This document shows positions 12,827-23,205 of a DNA stretch of 64,000 nt, piece after piece (position 1 is the first letter of the stretch; the number at the start of each line of letters is the position of its first letter). Location of the stretch: contig OY829326.1 in assembly GCA_963691655.1 (NCBI GenBank), forward strand, positions 141,254,998-141,318,997. Direction: 5' to 3'. The notes below the pieces were generated by a model. The model was not told the origin of the DNA, did no database searches, and was given only the letters and a program-made list of their open reading frames with translations. Origin of the DNA: Toxonevra muliebris (Eukaryota > Arthropoda > Insecta > Diptera > Pallopteridae). The translations under genes and the position numbers were made by a program.

Positions 12827-14732
12827 TGCCTAGTTATCAATGAAATAATAAAAAAATCAGATTTTTACTCTGAATAAAATTATTATTATATTAAATATGC
12901 CGTTCTAAACCCGTGATTGTTTTAAAGTTTGTAACATTACATTTGGGGTGTTCATTGTAAACTGTAGTAAAGTGGAAATTTTTTTTATGAAAAATTAGTG
13001 AATTTAAGAGCATTTACACTAGATATGACGACTGTGAACACGGCATATAACATACAAATTTGTGATTAAAGAATTTATATCAAGACAGGTATGCTATGCA
13101 TAAAGTTGTCGCACAATGTTAATTATTAGGGGAAGTGTTCGTAAGTTAGGACTGCTTGTAAGCAGGGCCACGAACTTTTCGATATGTTAAGTAATCGAAA
13201 ACCGCAAGGAACTTGCTCTGGATAGTTTCCAATTTTTTTTTAATGAGGACTTCGTAATTTTTTCCAAATTCAATTCTTTTTTATACTGGCCATAGTTCGA
13301 ATTTCGAAAATTGTTACCAATTTTTTTAAGCATGATTTGTGCAAAATTGTTCATATTGTTCAGTCAAAAAATTTTAGTTTCTTAATTATTTTTTAACTTC
13401 AAGTGCTCATAAGAAAAAAAGTTGGAAACTGACCAGAGCAAACTCATTTTTTTTTTTTTTTTTGAGTGTGTTTTGACTAGCTAATGTTTTTGTTATTGCG
13501 ACAGCCATTAAGTGAAGTTTTATTCAGAGCAAAACACATTTTGAGCGATATCCAAAAAATATTTCCCGATAAATCATAAACCTTAAGTAAGCTTCTTTAA
13601 CATTTTTGTTAAAGAAGCTATTTTGCGAATGCGATACTATTTTGCGAATGACCCTAAGAAATTGTAAGTTGCGCCATTTGGTGCGTGTAAATTGGGCCAC
13701 ATGAGGAAACGCTGACAAAGGGACATTGTTAAACTTTAGAAATTATGTGAAAATGATTTTCATTCGTTTTATCGGAATATTGGCTTAAAAAAAAAAAAAA
13801 AAAAAGAGGCAATGCTGATGTCGATGAACGCTGACAAAAGGAGATTCTTCGAAAATCGGAGCGCTATCGCTTATAAAATACCGAAAAAGAGTTTTTAATG
13901 CTATTATGGAAAGTTTTTGAACTTGACTTTGATGTCGTATCGAAAGGTACTATAATCGATTTATTTAATTTAATTAATTTCAATTGCTTTCATTCAATGA
14001 AATTTTGATTCTTTTCGTTTTTGTCGTTTGGTGTTTTATAGCTTTGGTGAAAAAATTTACCGTTTGAGGTCAGACAATACTATGCCCAACTTTTACATGT
14101 TTCCTCTATTATTTTATACTTGGTACTAACAACTCCCACCTTCCAGTTTTAAACCATTATATTACAAACATAAAATATGAAAGTTTTTAAGAAAATATTA
14201 GGATTTAGAAGCGCTACTATTTTCTTCTTCTTTTATAGCAAAAAAGCTCATAGAGAGCCTAAACTGAACTTTACTCATTCAATTATGTCGTCTGAGCTAT
14301 ATTTTTCAAAATCTTTTTTTAGGCGAGCGATGCTTTGGATTCAGCATGTTACTCATGCCGTGGCATAGGCTCAATCGGTTTCTACCTTAAAAATCAAGCC
14401 GTATCAAATTGCTTTTCATAGTTCTTATACTCTTTTGATGCACGCCTGTTCACACTTGTGCTTCAAAATCATTTGCTTCGGCTTGGCTACGTTGCAAATA
14501 TTACTTCTGTTTTACTACATTTTCATACAAATTCTAAAAATTTATTTAAGTTGCTATTTTCATTTTTCTAAATGCATTTGCAGCCTTTTTAAAAATAATA
14601 GAAAATACACCACCATGTCGCTATGTCGCTGCCTTAATTTGCTAAAGCCCAAACTCGCATTTTTCAAATTTTACAGGAGAAGCAAAAAGCATTTTAATAT
14701 TTGGAGCACTGTTTCGAGAATTGGTAATTTAA
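12827..14732. other. AT-rich sequence without recognised gene
   Basis: Poly-T at about 13449 and poly-A at about 13788. The 140-codon plus ORF at 14435-14857 runs into the next element and has no recognisable domain. Nothing supported. Confidence 0.5.
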
Positions 14733-15346
14733 GGGGGTATTCTACCCAAGATGGTCTGAAAAATCGATTTTTTTTTTTATTTAATATTTTTGATGTAGAC
14801 AACGAGTTTTATGAGAAAGAGGAGGGGGCAATGTATGGTCCTGGAATCGCTGATTAACCGTAAGTTACATCATTTGTGAGTACCATGTTTGTAAATCTTT
14901 AAACTCGTTTTTCTCGAAACCATTTCTTTCGGGACGGTGGACACGATTTACAAAAAACCACCTGTCCAATTGACTTGAAATTTTACAAGGCTACTAAGCA
15001 AATGTATAGGTATGGCCTTATCTAGGATTATGGCGAAAGCATTTGTTTAACTAATATTTTAAATGCAAAATATAAACAAAAACTGGGCAAAAAATCGTCA
15101 TTTTTTTTCAAACGTCTTATTTAAATTGAAGAAAATGTTTTTTTTCTGTCCACCATGGAGCAACTATTTTCGGCAGGCTCAAGTTTGAGGCGTCGAATGA
15201 ACCATTTTAACATTAAAAACGAAAATTATTGTTCAAAACCTGTAGAAAAACTTGCAAAACACCTCGAATAAAAATATTGAAAAGCTCTTCATTTACAACG
15301 ATTTGAAAACATCTATATTTCGCACCATCTCGGGTAGAATACCCCC
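14733..15346. mobile_element. TTAA-flanked inverted-repeat element (piggyBac-like MITE)
   Basis: Left GGGGGTATTCTACCCAAGAT, right reverse complement GGGGGTATTCTACCCGAGAT, with TTAA immediately outside both ends (14729-14732 and 15347-15350). A TTAA duplication suggests mobilisation by a piggyBac-type transposase. Each end holds a small hairpin, GGGTA-TTC-TACCC. It is 614 bp and non-coding. Confidence 0.8.
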
Positions 15347-15350
15347 TTAA

Positions 15351-16974
15351 ACTAAAAGAAAAGATCTTAAGTTTTCGATGTAGGTCTCTGAAATTTTCGT
15401 TACAAATGAAAGTGGATCCATAATCCACAAAAAAATTGGTACTGAAAAATTTGATGTAAGGGCCTTAGCAAATTAAGGCAGCGATATGTATCAATCAACT
15501 TTGGTTGCAGTACTGTAGAGCCCGCATATATTTCCAAACCTTGAAATTATATCTAATTCTAATCCTTTTTTTGTAATAAAATGCAGTGAAATACAGTGGC
15601 GAGTAGGAATTTTTACGGTTAAAATTAAACCGAATAAATTTGTATTTAATTTATTAACACGATTAATGCATATCAATTTTATTACATGGACGAGCATATA
15701 AATTGGCAATTTATTATTTTTAAATAAATAAATTGCTTCCATTCAAGTTTTTATTACTAAATATGTATATTTGTGATTTGGTTAGGAATTTAAAATTTAT
15801 TCACTCCACCTTTTCTCGAATAACTTAAACTCTATTTTGGAGTACTGTTTAAGAGAAAGGCTTATCGCCAAAATCCTCTACGATCCACTAGTGATGACAC
15901 AGTATTTCAAAATAGAAAGATATTTAAAATTAGCAGTAGATAGCACGTTGGATAATTTGAACCCATTTCAAAAATTTATTGTTACCTTACTAGCAAAGTT
16001 AAAGATGAACACCGATGAACACTTTTACTGAAAAAGGATGAATTCATCCCCTGCTTTAAGATTTCTAGTTGAAATTGTTGAATTTTCAAAAAATTTATAA
16101 AACTGTAATATAAAATCTATAGTATTATATGCAACAACACAATGGTCGTAGAAGGTGACAGAAACGGCCATATCAAATTGGACAGAAGCTGCCTTAAGCA
16201 TAAATTTGTTTTGCTCGCTTGGTTGGGTGAACAATTTGTCGCAAGTGATTAAAATTTCTCTCGTTTTCTTGAAATTTATTCTTCGATGGCTAATCAAAAA
16301 CTCATTTAAATTTTTTTTACAAATTACACCCATTTCTTTAGTGTTAAATATGTAACCAATAATTATATTAATTTTAGTATGTAGAAGCTTGGCGTTTCGT
16401 ATGCTATTTGATCTAATTTGTTGAAAATGCGAATAGAAAGGCTTTATTCCATTATTTCGCCCGACGTTTCGTTGGATTTGCCCAACTTCTCCAGGGGCAC
16501 TTTATTAGTTTTGAATATTTTCATTATCACATTAATTCTTTTGTCAAGTCCCGGACATAGAACGTGTAGGATTAACAAAATATATAAGTACAGTAATGTA
16601 TAAACATTTCGTTTCGATTTGAAACAATTTCTAACCAAAAATATTTCAAAATGCTACTTATTCAAATTGTAGAAATTGCAATTGTATTTTGTAATTATTT
16701 TACATTTTCTTGATGAGATTTGTGCACTTTCAATCGTAGACCTTCAAGTTCATTGTGAATGCCTCGTTTCAGCTGGTGAAGAAGGAAAGTCGTGAATAAT
16801 TAAAAAACTTTGCATTACTTAGCAACAACTTCTGATAGTTGCAAATACTAAAAAGAAATAAAAAGAAAAAACTAAACACAAATTGCAAATAAAATTTGTA
16901 AAAATACATTTATTTCAAATGTAGAAAAAAAATTACACAGACAAAAATTAAAAAAAATTCAACAAATTACTACA

Positions 16975-16978
<4 letters not shown>
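15351..16978. other. AT-rich sequence without recognised gene
   Basis: Several ORFs of 60-100 codons on both strands, none with a recognisable domain or coding-like composition. Nothing supported. Confidence 0.5.
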
Positions 16979-17011
<33 letters not shown>

Positions 17012-17060
17012 ATATATATAGTTACTATATATATCATATTTATATATAGTTAGGTATATA
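16979..17060. repeat. AT dinucleotide microsatellite
   Basis: About 32 bp of uninterrupted (TA)n followed by interrupted TATA blocks. Confidence 0.95.
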
Positions 17061-17995
17061 TTTTTTATAAACATACAAATAGAAATTTGTGTATTTTTTA
17101 GTTTTTTTCTTTATTTTTTCGCAATTATAATAACTAATAATTATTATCAATAATAATAATAAAAAAAATAATAATAATGGTATTGTAAAATACAAGAACA
17201 CATTGTGATTAAACAATTGTTGAGTTTTTAGTTTGTTTTACATTTTAATTCCTTTTTTTAATGTTTCATTTTATTTGTTTTCACTTTTACTACTTTTTTC
17301 TTTTTTTTTTTACATAAAAAATTAGATATTTAAATTATAAAATGCGAATAACAAAAACACAAAAAATAAAGAAATAATAATAATTTTATTTTTTAATAGG
17401 TTTAATGCTTACATTGTTACAAAAAATTTACAATTTCGCATTGTAAATTAAAAAAGAAAAAAATAAAAACATTTAACTTAAATTGTAAAAATAGCAGACA
17501 TAGACTTACAATTTATATATGTATGCATGTATATTTATATATGTATAGGAAAAATGTGTATGCATGTGTGTGTGTGTATATTATTTTTTTAAATTGTATA
17601 TATGTGTTGTTGTATATAATAAATTGCTTACTTTTAAAATGTTCTTTTTTATCATAACTTTTTAATATACATATATATATATATAATTCTTTTATTTTTT
17701 TGTTTAATAAAATTAATTGAACTTATGCACTAAATTAGAAACTAAAATGTAAACACTTTTCAGTTTTCGGCTTCTTCAAGCGTTAATGTATGTATATGTG
17801 TGTGTATGTATGCATGCGTGTGAATATATTTTTCTTAAATTTTTTTTTAATCAATTTTTGGGAATTTACTAGAGTCTAAAATTAAGTTTACACATTTTAA
17901 AAACAATTCTCATTTATGAATTTTATTTATATATAGTTAGATAGTTAAAAACTAAAATAGCATTTAGAAAAATCTATGCTTTTACTCTTGTTTCT
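17061..17995. other. AT-rich sequence downstream of Hr4, possible 3'UTR
   Basis: Minus-strand continuation past the ORF. It holds TG/TA-rich microsatellites (about 17500-17610 and 17780-17830) and poly-T/poly-A runs and no ORF. It may be part of a long 3'UTR. Confidence 0.35.
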
Positions 17996-18005
17996 TTTAT
18001 TTATT
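17996..18005 (-). terminator. Candidate Hr4 polyadenylation signals (overlapping AATAAATAAA)
   Basis: On the minus strand AATAAA occurs twice, overlapping, about 270 nt beyond the end of the extended ORF. In this AT-rich DNA the hexamer is common, and others lie further downstream, so this is only one candidate 3' end. Confidence 0.3.
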
Positions 18006-18272
18006 ATATTTTTTTTTCTTTTATAGTTTTACTTAAATACTAGATTGTAGTCTACAAAATTTAACAAAACACATGTATGTATAAATTTAGGAGCGCAATA
18101 TGAAAAGAGAGAACGAAAAGAGCTTAAACGTGGGAAGGAGCGATCTTGTGTGAGTGCGTGAATGTAGGGAGGAGAAGAGAAACGGTAGCTTAGTAACTAA
18201 AATAAAGTCAAAGAGTACAAATAAACTTACAAAAACAAAAACAAAAAACAAAAAAAAAACGCTTTAAATAAT

Positions 18273-20159
18273 TCAGTCATCAGGTAACATTGTTTTAAAA
18301 ACAACAACAGTAACAGCAGCAGAAGCTGCACTAGCAGCAGCAGCAGTAGCGCCAGCACCAATGGGCGTAGTATTAGGGATTGCGAGAGCGGCATTACTGC
18401 TGGGAGTAGCAGTGGCTGTTATATGCTGCTCTTGATGCTGTTGTTGCTGCTGCTGCGGCTGCGGCTGCAAATGTGTGTGTGTATGCGATTGATGATGATT
18501 CAAATGATGCTGAGGATGATGTTGCGTATGCAATGTTGCAGAAACATTTGCATGTTGACGAGTAGTAATGTATGTTGGTGGAATATTAGTATGCGGTGAT
18601 GGTAATGACGATGGTGTTGTTGTTGTTGTTTGTGCGGATGCTGTAGTTAATGTGTGTTGTGTCAAATGCATTGTCTTTGACACGGCAGTCAAGTGCAATT
18701 GTTGCGAGCTAGCAGCAACAAATGCATTTTGTGAAGGCAATGATGTTGTTGTTGATGTGAATGATGTTGCTGTTAATGTTTTCAGTGCTGTTAGTGTTGA
18801 TGCGGTTGTTGCTGTTGATGCTGCTGCCGTTTTAGCAATCAAATCGGTTTCATCAGTTTGCGTTTGTGTTGTTACTGTTGCTGTTTTAATTATTGGTATT
18901 TTAATGGTTTGTGTTGCAATTGCTTGCGAATTGTTGTTGTTGTTGTTGTTGCTACTACTAATATTGTTGGTGTTACTACTATTATTATTAATATTAATAT
19001 TATTGGCTATTGTTGATGTAGTTGTTTTAAATTTATGTATATATTGCTGCTGCTGCTGCAGCGGCGGTTGTTGTTGTTGTTGCTGTTGAATAGCAGTATA
19101 AATTTTCTTTTTTATTGGCAGTGACGATTGTTGTTTGATAATTAATTGTTGCTGTTGCTGCTGTTGCAGCAACATTATCTGCTGTGGTTGCTGACATTGC
19201 GTTTGTTCTGGTTGTTCCCGTTCACGTTGTTGTTGCTGCTGTTGTTGCCTTGCTGTTGCAATCTCACTTAAGCTCGCCAATGTGACAGCAGTTTTCAGCA
19301 CATGTGCTGGTGGTGGTATTGATGTTGTTGCTGTTGAAGCCAAACGTTGCGCTGGTGTTGTTGTTGCTAGCAATGCTGTTTGCAATATTGATGCATATTG
19401 CTGTGGTGGCTGTTGCGGTGGTGGCGGTTCTGTTGCTGCAGCAGCAGTAGCAGTGGCAGTCTGATATTGTTGTTGCTGTTGTGCAGCATATCTACTTCTA
19501 CTTTCCATTTTTTTAGTTATTGTTCTGGTGGTAGTTGTACTTGTTGTTGATGTTGTGGGGGTTGTGGCAGTATTTGTTACATTGGCAGTAAATGTTGTTG
19601 CTGTATTACTACTTCTACGCGGCGATGATATCGCTGATGTCTTTGTTATTTGCTCTGCTGCTGCAGATAATGTTGCTAATGTTGCCGCAGCACCTGCTAG
19701 CAACGAAGTCTTTAATATTGATGTTGGCTCTATTATTAAATGTTGCTGTTGTTGTTGTTGCTGCTGCTGCTGCATTCTATGTCGCGATTCCCACTGCATT
19801 TGCTGTCGCATTTCCTCCTCGCCTTCCATTTCTTCTTCTTCATTGTTGTTGCTGCTTTCATCCATTGATAAATGTGAGTCTTGCTCAGCTTCAATTTTAA
19901 TTTGTGGCAAATCGAGCATGGGTAATGAACTTTGTTGTTCGGCATAATGTTGCTGAGGCTGCTGCTGTTGTTGCAGTTGCTGTTGTTGTTGTTGTTGTTC
20001 GATTATTTTTGTTGTTCGGTTTTCTGTATGCAAATCATGTGACATTCCATATCGTCGTAATCTACCTTTTGCCATTTGTTGCTGCTGTTGTATTTGCAAT
20101 ATCGTCATCTCCTTGGGAGGATCATCATCTATCGGCAATAGTCCACGTTCAAGCATTTG
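18273..20159 (-). CDS. Putative in-frame C-terminal extension of Hr4 beyond the TAG (readthrough or alternative splice product)
   Basis: Directly after the Hr4 TAG the same frame continues CAA ATG CTT and stays open to TGA at 18273: 627 residues counted from the ATG at 20156. It is not pure repeat. It has MLERGLLPIDDDPPKEM, MAKGRLRRYGMSHDLHTENR, an acidic segment with LDLPQIKIEAEQDSHLSMDE and EEEEMEGEEE, LIIEPTSILKTSLLAG, SILQTALLATTTPAQRL, HVLKTAVTLASLSEIATAR, and TVTTQTQTDETDL, alternating with Gln, Thr and Asn runs of mixed synonymous codons. Added to Hr4 it gives about 2233 residues. No known domain is recognised. It could instead be an independent downstream ORF or an open 3'UTR kept open by CAG/CAA triplets, but the unbroken frame and non-repetitive segments favour translation. 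Confidence 0.6.
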   Translation of the reverse strand, partial: QMLERGLLPIDDDPPKEMTILQIQQQQQMAKGRLRRYGMSHDLHTENRTTKIIEQQQQQQQLQQQQQPQQHYAEQQSSLPMLDLPQIKIEAEQDSHLSMDESSNNNEEEEMEGEEEMRQQMQWESRHRMQQQQQQQQQQHLIIEPTSILKTSLLAGAAATLATLSAAAEQITKTSAISSPRRSSNTATTFTANVTNTATTPTTSTTSTTTTRTITKKMESRSRYAAQQQQQYQTATATAAAATEPPPPQQPPQQYASILQTALLATTTPAQRLASTATTSIPPPAHVLKTAVTLASLSEIATARQQQQQQQREREQPEQTQCQQPQQIMLLQQQQQQQLIIKQQSSLPIKKKIYTAIQQQQQQQPPLQQQQQYIHKFKTTTSTIANNININNNSSNTNNISSSNNNNNNNSQAIATQTIKIPIIKTATVTTQTQTDETDLIAKTAAASTATTASTLTALKTLTATSFTSTTTSLPSQNAFVAASSQQLHLTAVSKTMHLTQHTLTTASAQTTTTTPSSLPSPHTNIPPTYITTRQHANVSATLHTQHHPQHHLNHHQSHTHTHLQPQPQQQQQQHQEQHITATATPSSNAALAIPNTTPIGAGATAAAASAASAAVTVVVFKTMLPDD

Positions 20160-20240
20160 CTACCTTATGCTGGCCGAATTGAGAACGAAGGGAACGTAAA
20201 ACATTTTACTTTCGAGCAATAGACTAGCAGCTGCTTGAAT
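20160..20240 (-). CDS. Hr4: Hr4 last coding exon with TAG stop
   Basis: The acceptor gatctttcag is followed by 26 codons, [12 protein letters not shown] then [14 protein letters not shown], and TAG at 20162-20160. This is the end of the ligand-binding domain including the region of the AF-2 helix. The stop context is AGG TAG CAA, i.e. UAG followed by C. Translation in the same frame stays open for another 628 codons, described in a separate entry. Confidence 0.95.
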   Translation of the reverse strand: MQAAASLLLESKMFYVPFVLNSASIR

Positions 20241-23173
20241 CTGAAAGATCACAATAGGTTAATTCATTTGAACTGAATCGAAATGTGAGGTGAAAATTTT
20301 ATTTTAAGGAGTGGGGGGTGAAGTGTTCTATGAATGAATAAGTTCTGCAAGTAAAGAAGTTCTGTGACTGTTAAAGTTTCAAGGCAAAGTTCTTAATATT
20401 TCGGAGGTCTATGGATCAATAAGTTTTCTATGGGCAGGACTCCATTTGCTGGGCGGAGCACTCTAAATTTAAATTGAAAATCTAGCTCATTAAGTTGGCA
20501 AAAAGCGATTTTAAAGACAGATCAAAGTTCACACCAAAATTCAGACTAAAACTTAGACTAGAATCCAAACCAAATTTTAAACCATAATCAAGCCCAATTC
20601 AGACCATTTAAACCAATCTAAAATTGAGGGCGAGAGAGTTCTATTTATGAAGAGTTTTGTGAGCAGGTGAATGAGCTTCGCAAATGATAAAGTTCTGATG
20701 AAAGATTTTCACGTGTGAATGAGTTTTTAAATGAAGAAATTCTCAGGGTGAGGAAGTTCTAAAATTAGGGAAGTAGTTTGTGGTTAGTGAAATCTTTCCA
20801 ACTAAATGGAACATTCAAACTTATTACTATCTGCTTCCTGGAACATAGGCGGAAAACAGAATACCATGGTTAGACATGAACATTCATTGGATATATCGCA
20901 GCCGGAACAAGGTCTTGCTCCATTTAATATGGTTGAGGGACAAATGTTTCAGCCGTTATAGTTAAAAGACTTTTTGAAGAAACAAAAAATCTAAAACGAT
21001 CCTTCTGGATCCATTAGTATTAAGAGCATTGGACATCTGGCTTACTAGCAGGCAGACTGCGTATTCAGCTGTTGCCACGGCATTGAAAAGAAAGAAACTC
21101 TTAAAAATGTTCCCTTACTGTTATCCGACTCTGGTCAGACATAGACTCAAAACCTTTGACTAAGCATTCCTCAGTGGAATAGGGGACGCTATAAACGCCA
21201 AACTTTAGATTATGATTTGTTTAAATGCTTTTTGAGGCCTATTATACTGTAATTAATTTATTGTTAATATCTTAACCAAGAGAGGCGCTATTTCGTTTAT
21301 CCGTGCTTCTGGGATGGAAGTGAAGAAGTTAAAGAGGATTTTGGAAGTAGCAGCTATATTTAAGTTTCAAGAACCTTTCTTAAATTCAAACTCACCTCTG
21401 GTATATGTGACAGTAGTTCACTTAAACGCGCCTGCGGATTTTGTGGCGATGAATGCTGTAAATATGTGCGCAACACTTGCACGTAACGTTCCTGTATACT
21501 CTCTAGTTCCACTTCTGCTGAAGAAAAAAAAAATCAATTAGAACATATATTACTAGGCAGACAACTCAAAAGGCAATTGCGTTCTCTCACCTTTGTTCAA
21601 CAGAATGTAGACCTTAAGGCAGACATACTCTTCCATTTTGAGTTTGATGCGTCGAAACATAATTGTGATTTGTGTCATCTTGTCCACCATATGACCAACA
21701 TCTAACTTAAGCTGTTCCATGGCAATCGGTTGACCCATCAACGTGGTGAGACACGTTTGTAATGTGCTGAGATGGGCATTGACCTCAGCCACGAATTCTG
21801 GGTCGTCCTTATGCAGTTGTGGCGATGCTTGGGAGTGTTGGGATGCTTGTGACGACGGTGGTGGCGGAGTTGACGAAGCGTGCCCCGAATGATGATGATT
21901 GTGATGATGATGCAGATGCTGCAGATGATTTGAAGAAGCAGGTGAATGTGGTTGTTGTCCATGTTGTGGTTCAGGTGATTGTAAACTTGAGCCAGAACGT
22001 GATGTAGTCGTCGAAGTGGCAGCCGCCGTTGATGTAGCGGTAGCAGATATAGAACTGCTGTTACCGCCGCCATCATTGCTGGTCGACGTTGATGATGTTG
22101 GTGGTGGTTGTGTTGCTGTTGGTGGAGCGTATGACCGTTTGCCGTGTAACGCTTGGTAAGCAGCTGTCGTAAGTATGAGTATCTCATGCCATTTATCAGT
22201 CAACAATTTGGTATGTATTTCGACGGGAATTTCCAAGTAGAAAGGCAACTTTTTCGTCCATGATACCAGTTTGTGTACAATGGAATCGCCAATGTTGCAG
22301 AGCTTTTCACTGATCTCCGATTTGTCTTCGAGGAATTCGGAAAAGTGCGGCAACGTGGCAATATCCTCCATGGCATCGCAATCAATGAGTGTTTGTATCA
22401 TGGCGAGCGCATGCTCGTACGAGATTTGACGATCTTTCGATGAGCTTACGGCTGAATCGAGTCGATGACGTAAATGCACAATTTCGCTGGGATTTGTGAG
22501 GGCAGTCTTAAGTATTGTACCGTTAACCAAATGCGAGGGTAATTTGATGGCAGTCTCCTGCGGTTGCGTTTGAGAATGTTGTTGTTGCGATTGCTGTTGC
22601 TGCGATTGCGATTGGGCCTGCGTCTGGTGTTGTTGCTGCTGCTGCTGTTGATGATGATGTGAATGGTGGTGTTGCTGATGCTGGTGCTCTTGTTTGAGCG
22701 CCGGACCGAGAAACATTGATTGCGTGGAGGGTGGAGGTGGTGGTGCATGTTGCAGATGCGCTGAGGGACTGTGTATCGAACCGGGAGGCGGAGGACCATG
22801 TGGCGAGCCGTGCAGCGAATGGTGTGGCGACAAAAGCTGTTGCTGCTGCTGTTGTTGGTGATGGTGTGGCGAATGTAATTGCTGTTGTTGCTGCTGCTGT
22901 TGGTGTTGATGCATGTGCTCCTGTTTGAGGGCAGGGCCCAGAAACATCGGTTTCAGCTCATTTTGCCCAAGGGCAGCACTGAGGCCAACTTGGGCATTGA
23001 GCAGTTTCGATTGCTGGTGTTGTGCTGCTGCCGCCACTGCAGCTGCTGCAGCCAACTGCTGCTGATGATGCAAGTGTTGTTGCGGCGAAAGTAGATGCGT
23101 TTGATGATGCGGCGAGAGTTGAGACTGGTGGTGTGGATGTTGCTGCTGAAGAGGAGAGTGAAGTTGTTGCTGT

Positions 23174-23205
<32 letters not shown>

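Noticed and set aside
14435..14857. 140-codon plus ORF
   Set aside because: Runs from unique AT-rich DNA into the TTAA element; no domain or coding composition.
18568..20182. Plus-strand ORFs antisense to the Hr4 extension (up to 173 codons)
   Set aside because: Their Val/Cys/Leu-rich products are the reverse reading of CAG/CAA and ACA repeats; the minus frame has the coherent protein and is continuous with Hr4.
20820..21190. Possible LINE fragment in the last Hr4 intron
   Set aside because: Less AT-rich than its surroundings, but no frame gives a convincing reverse-transcriptase or RNase H motif.
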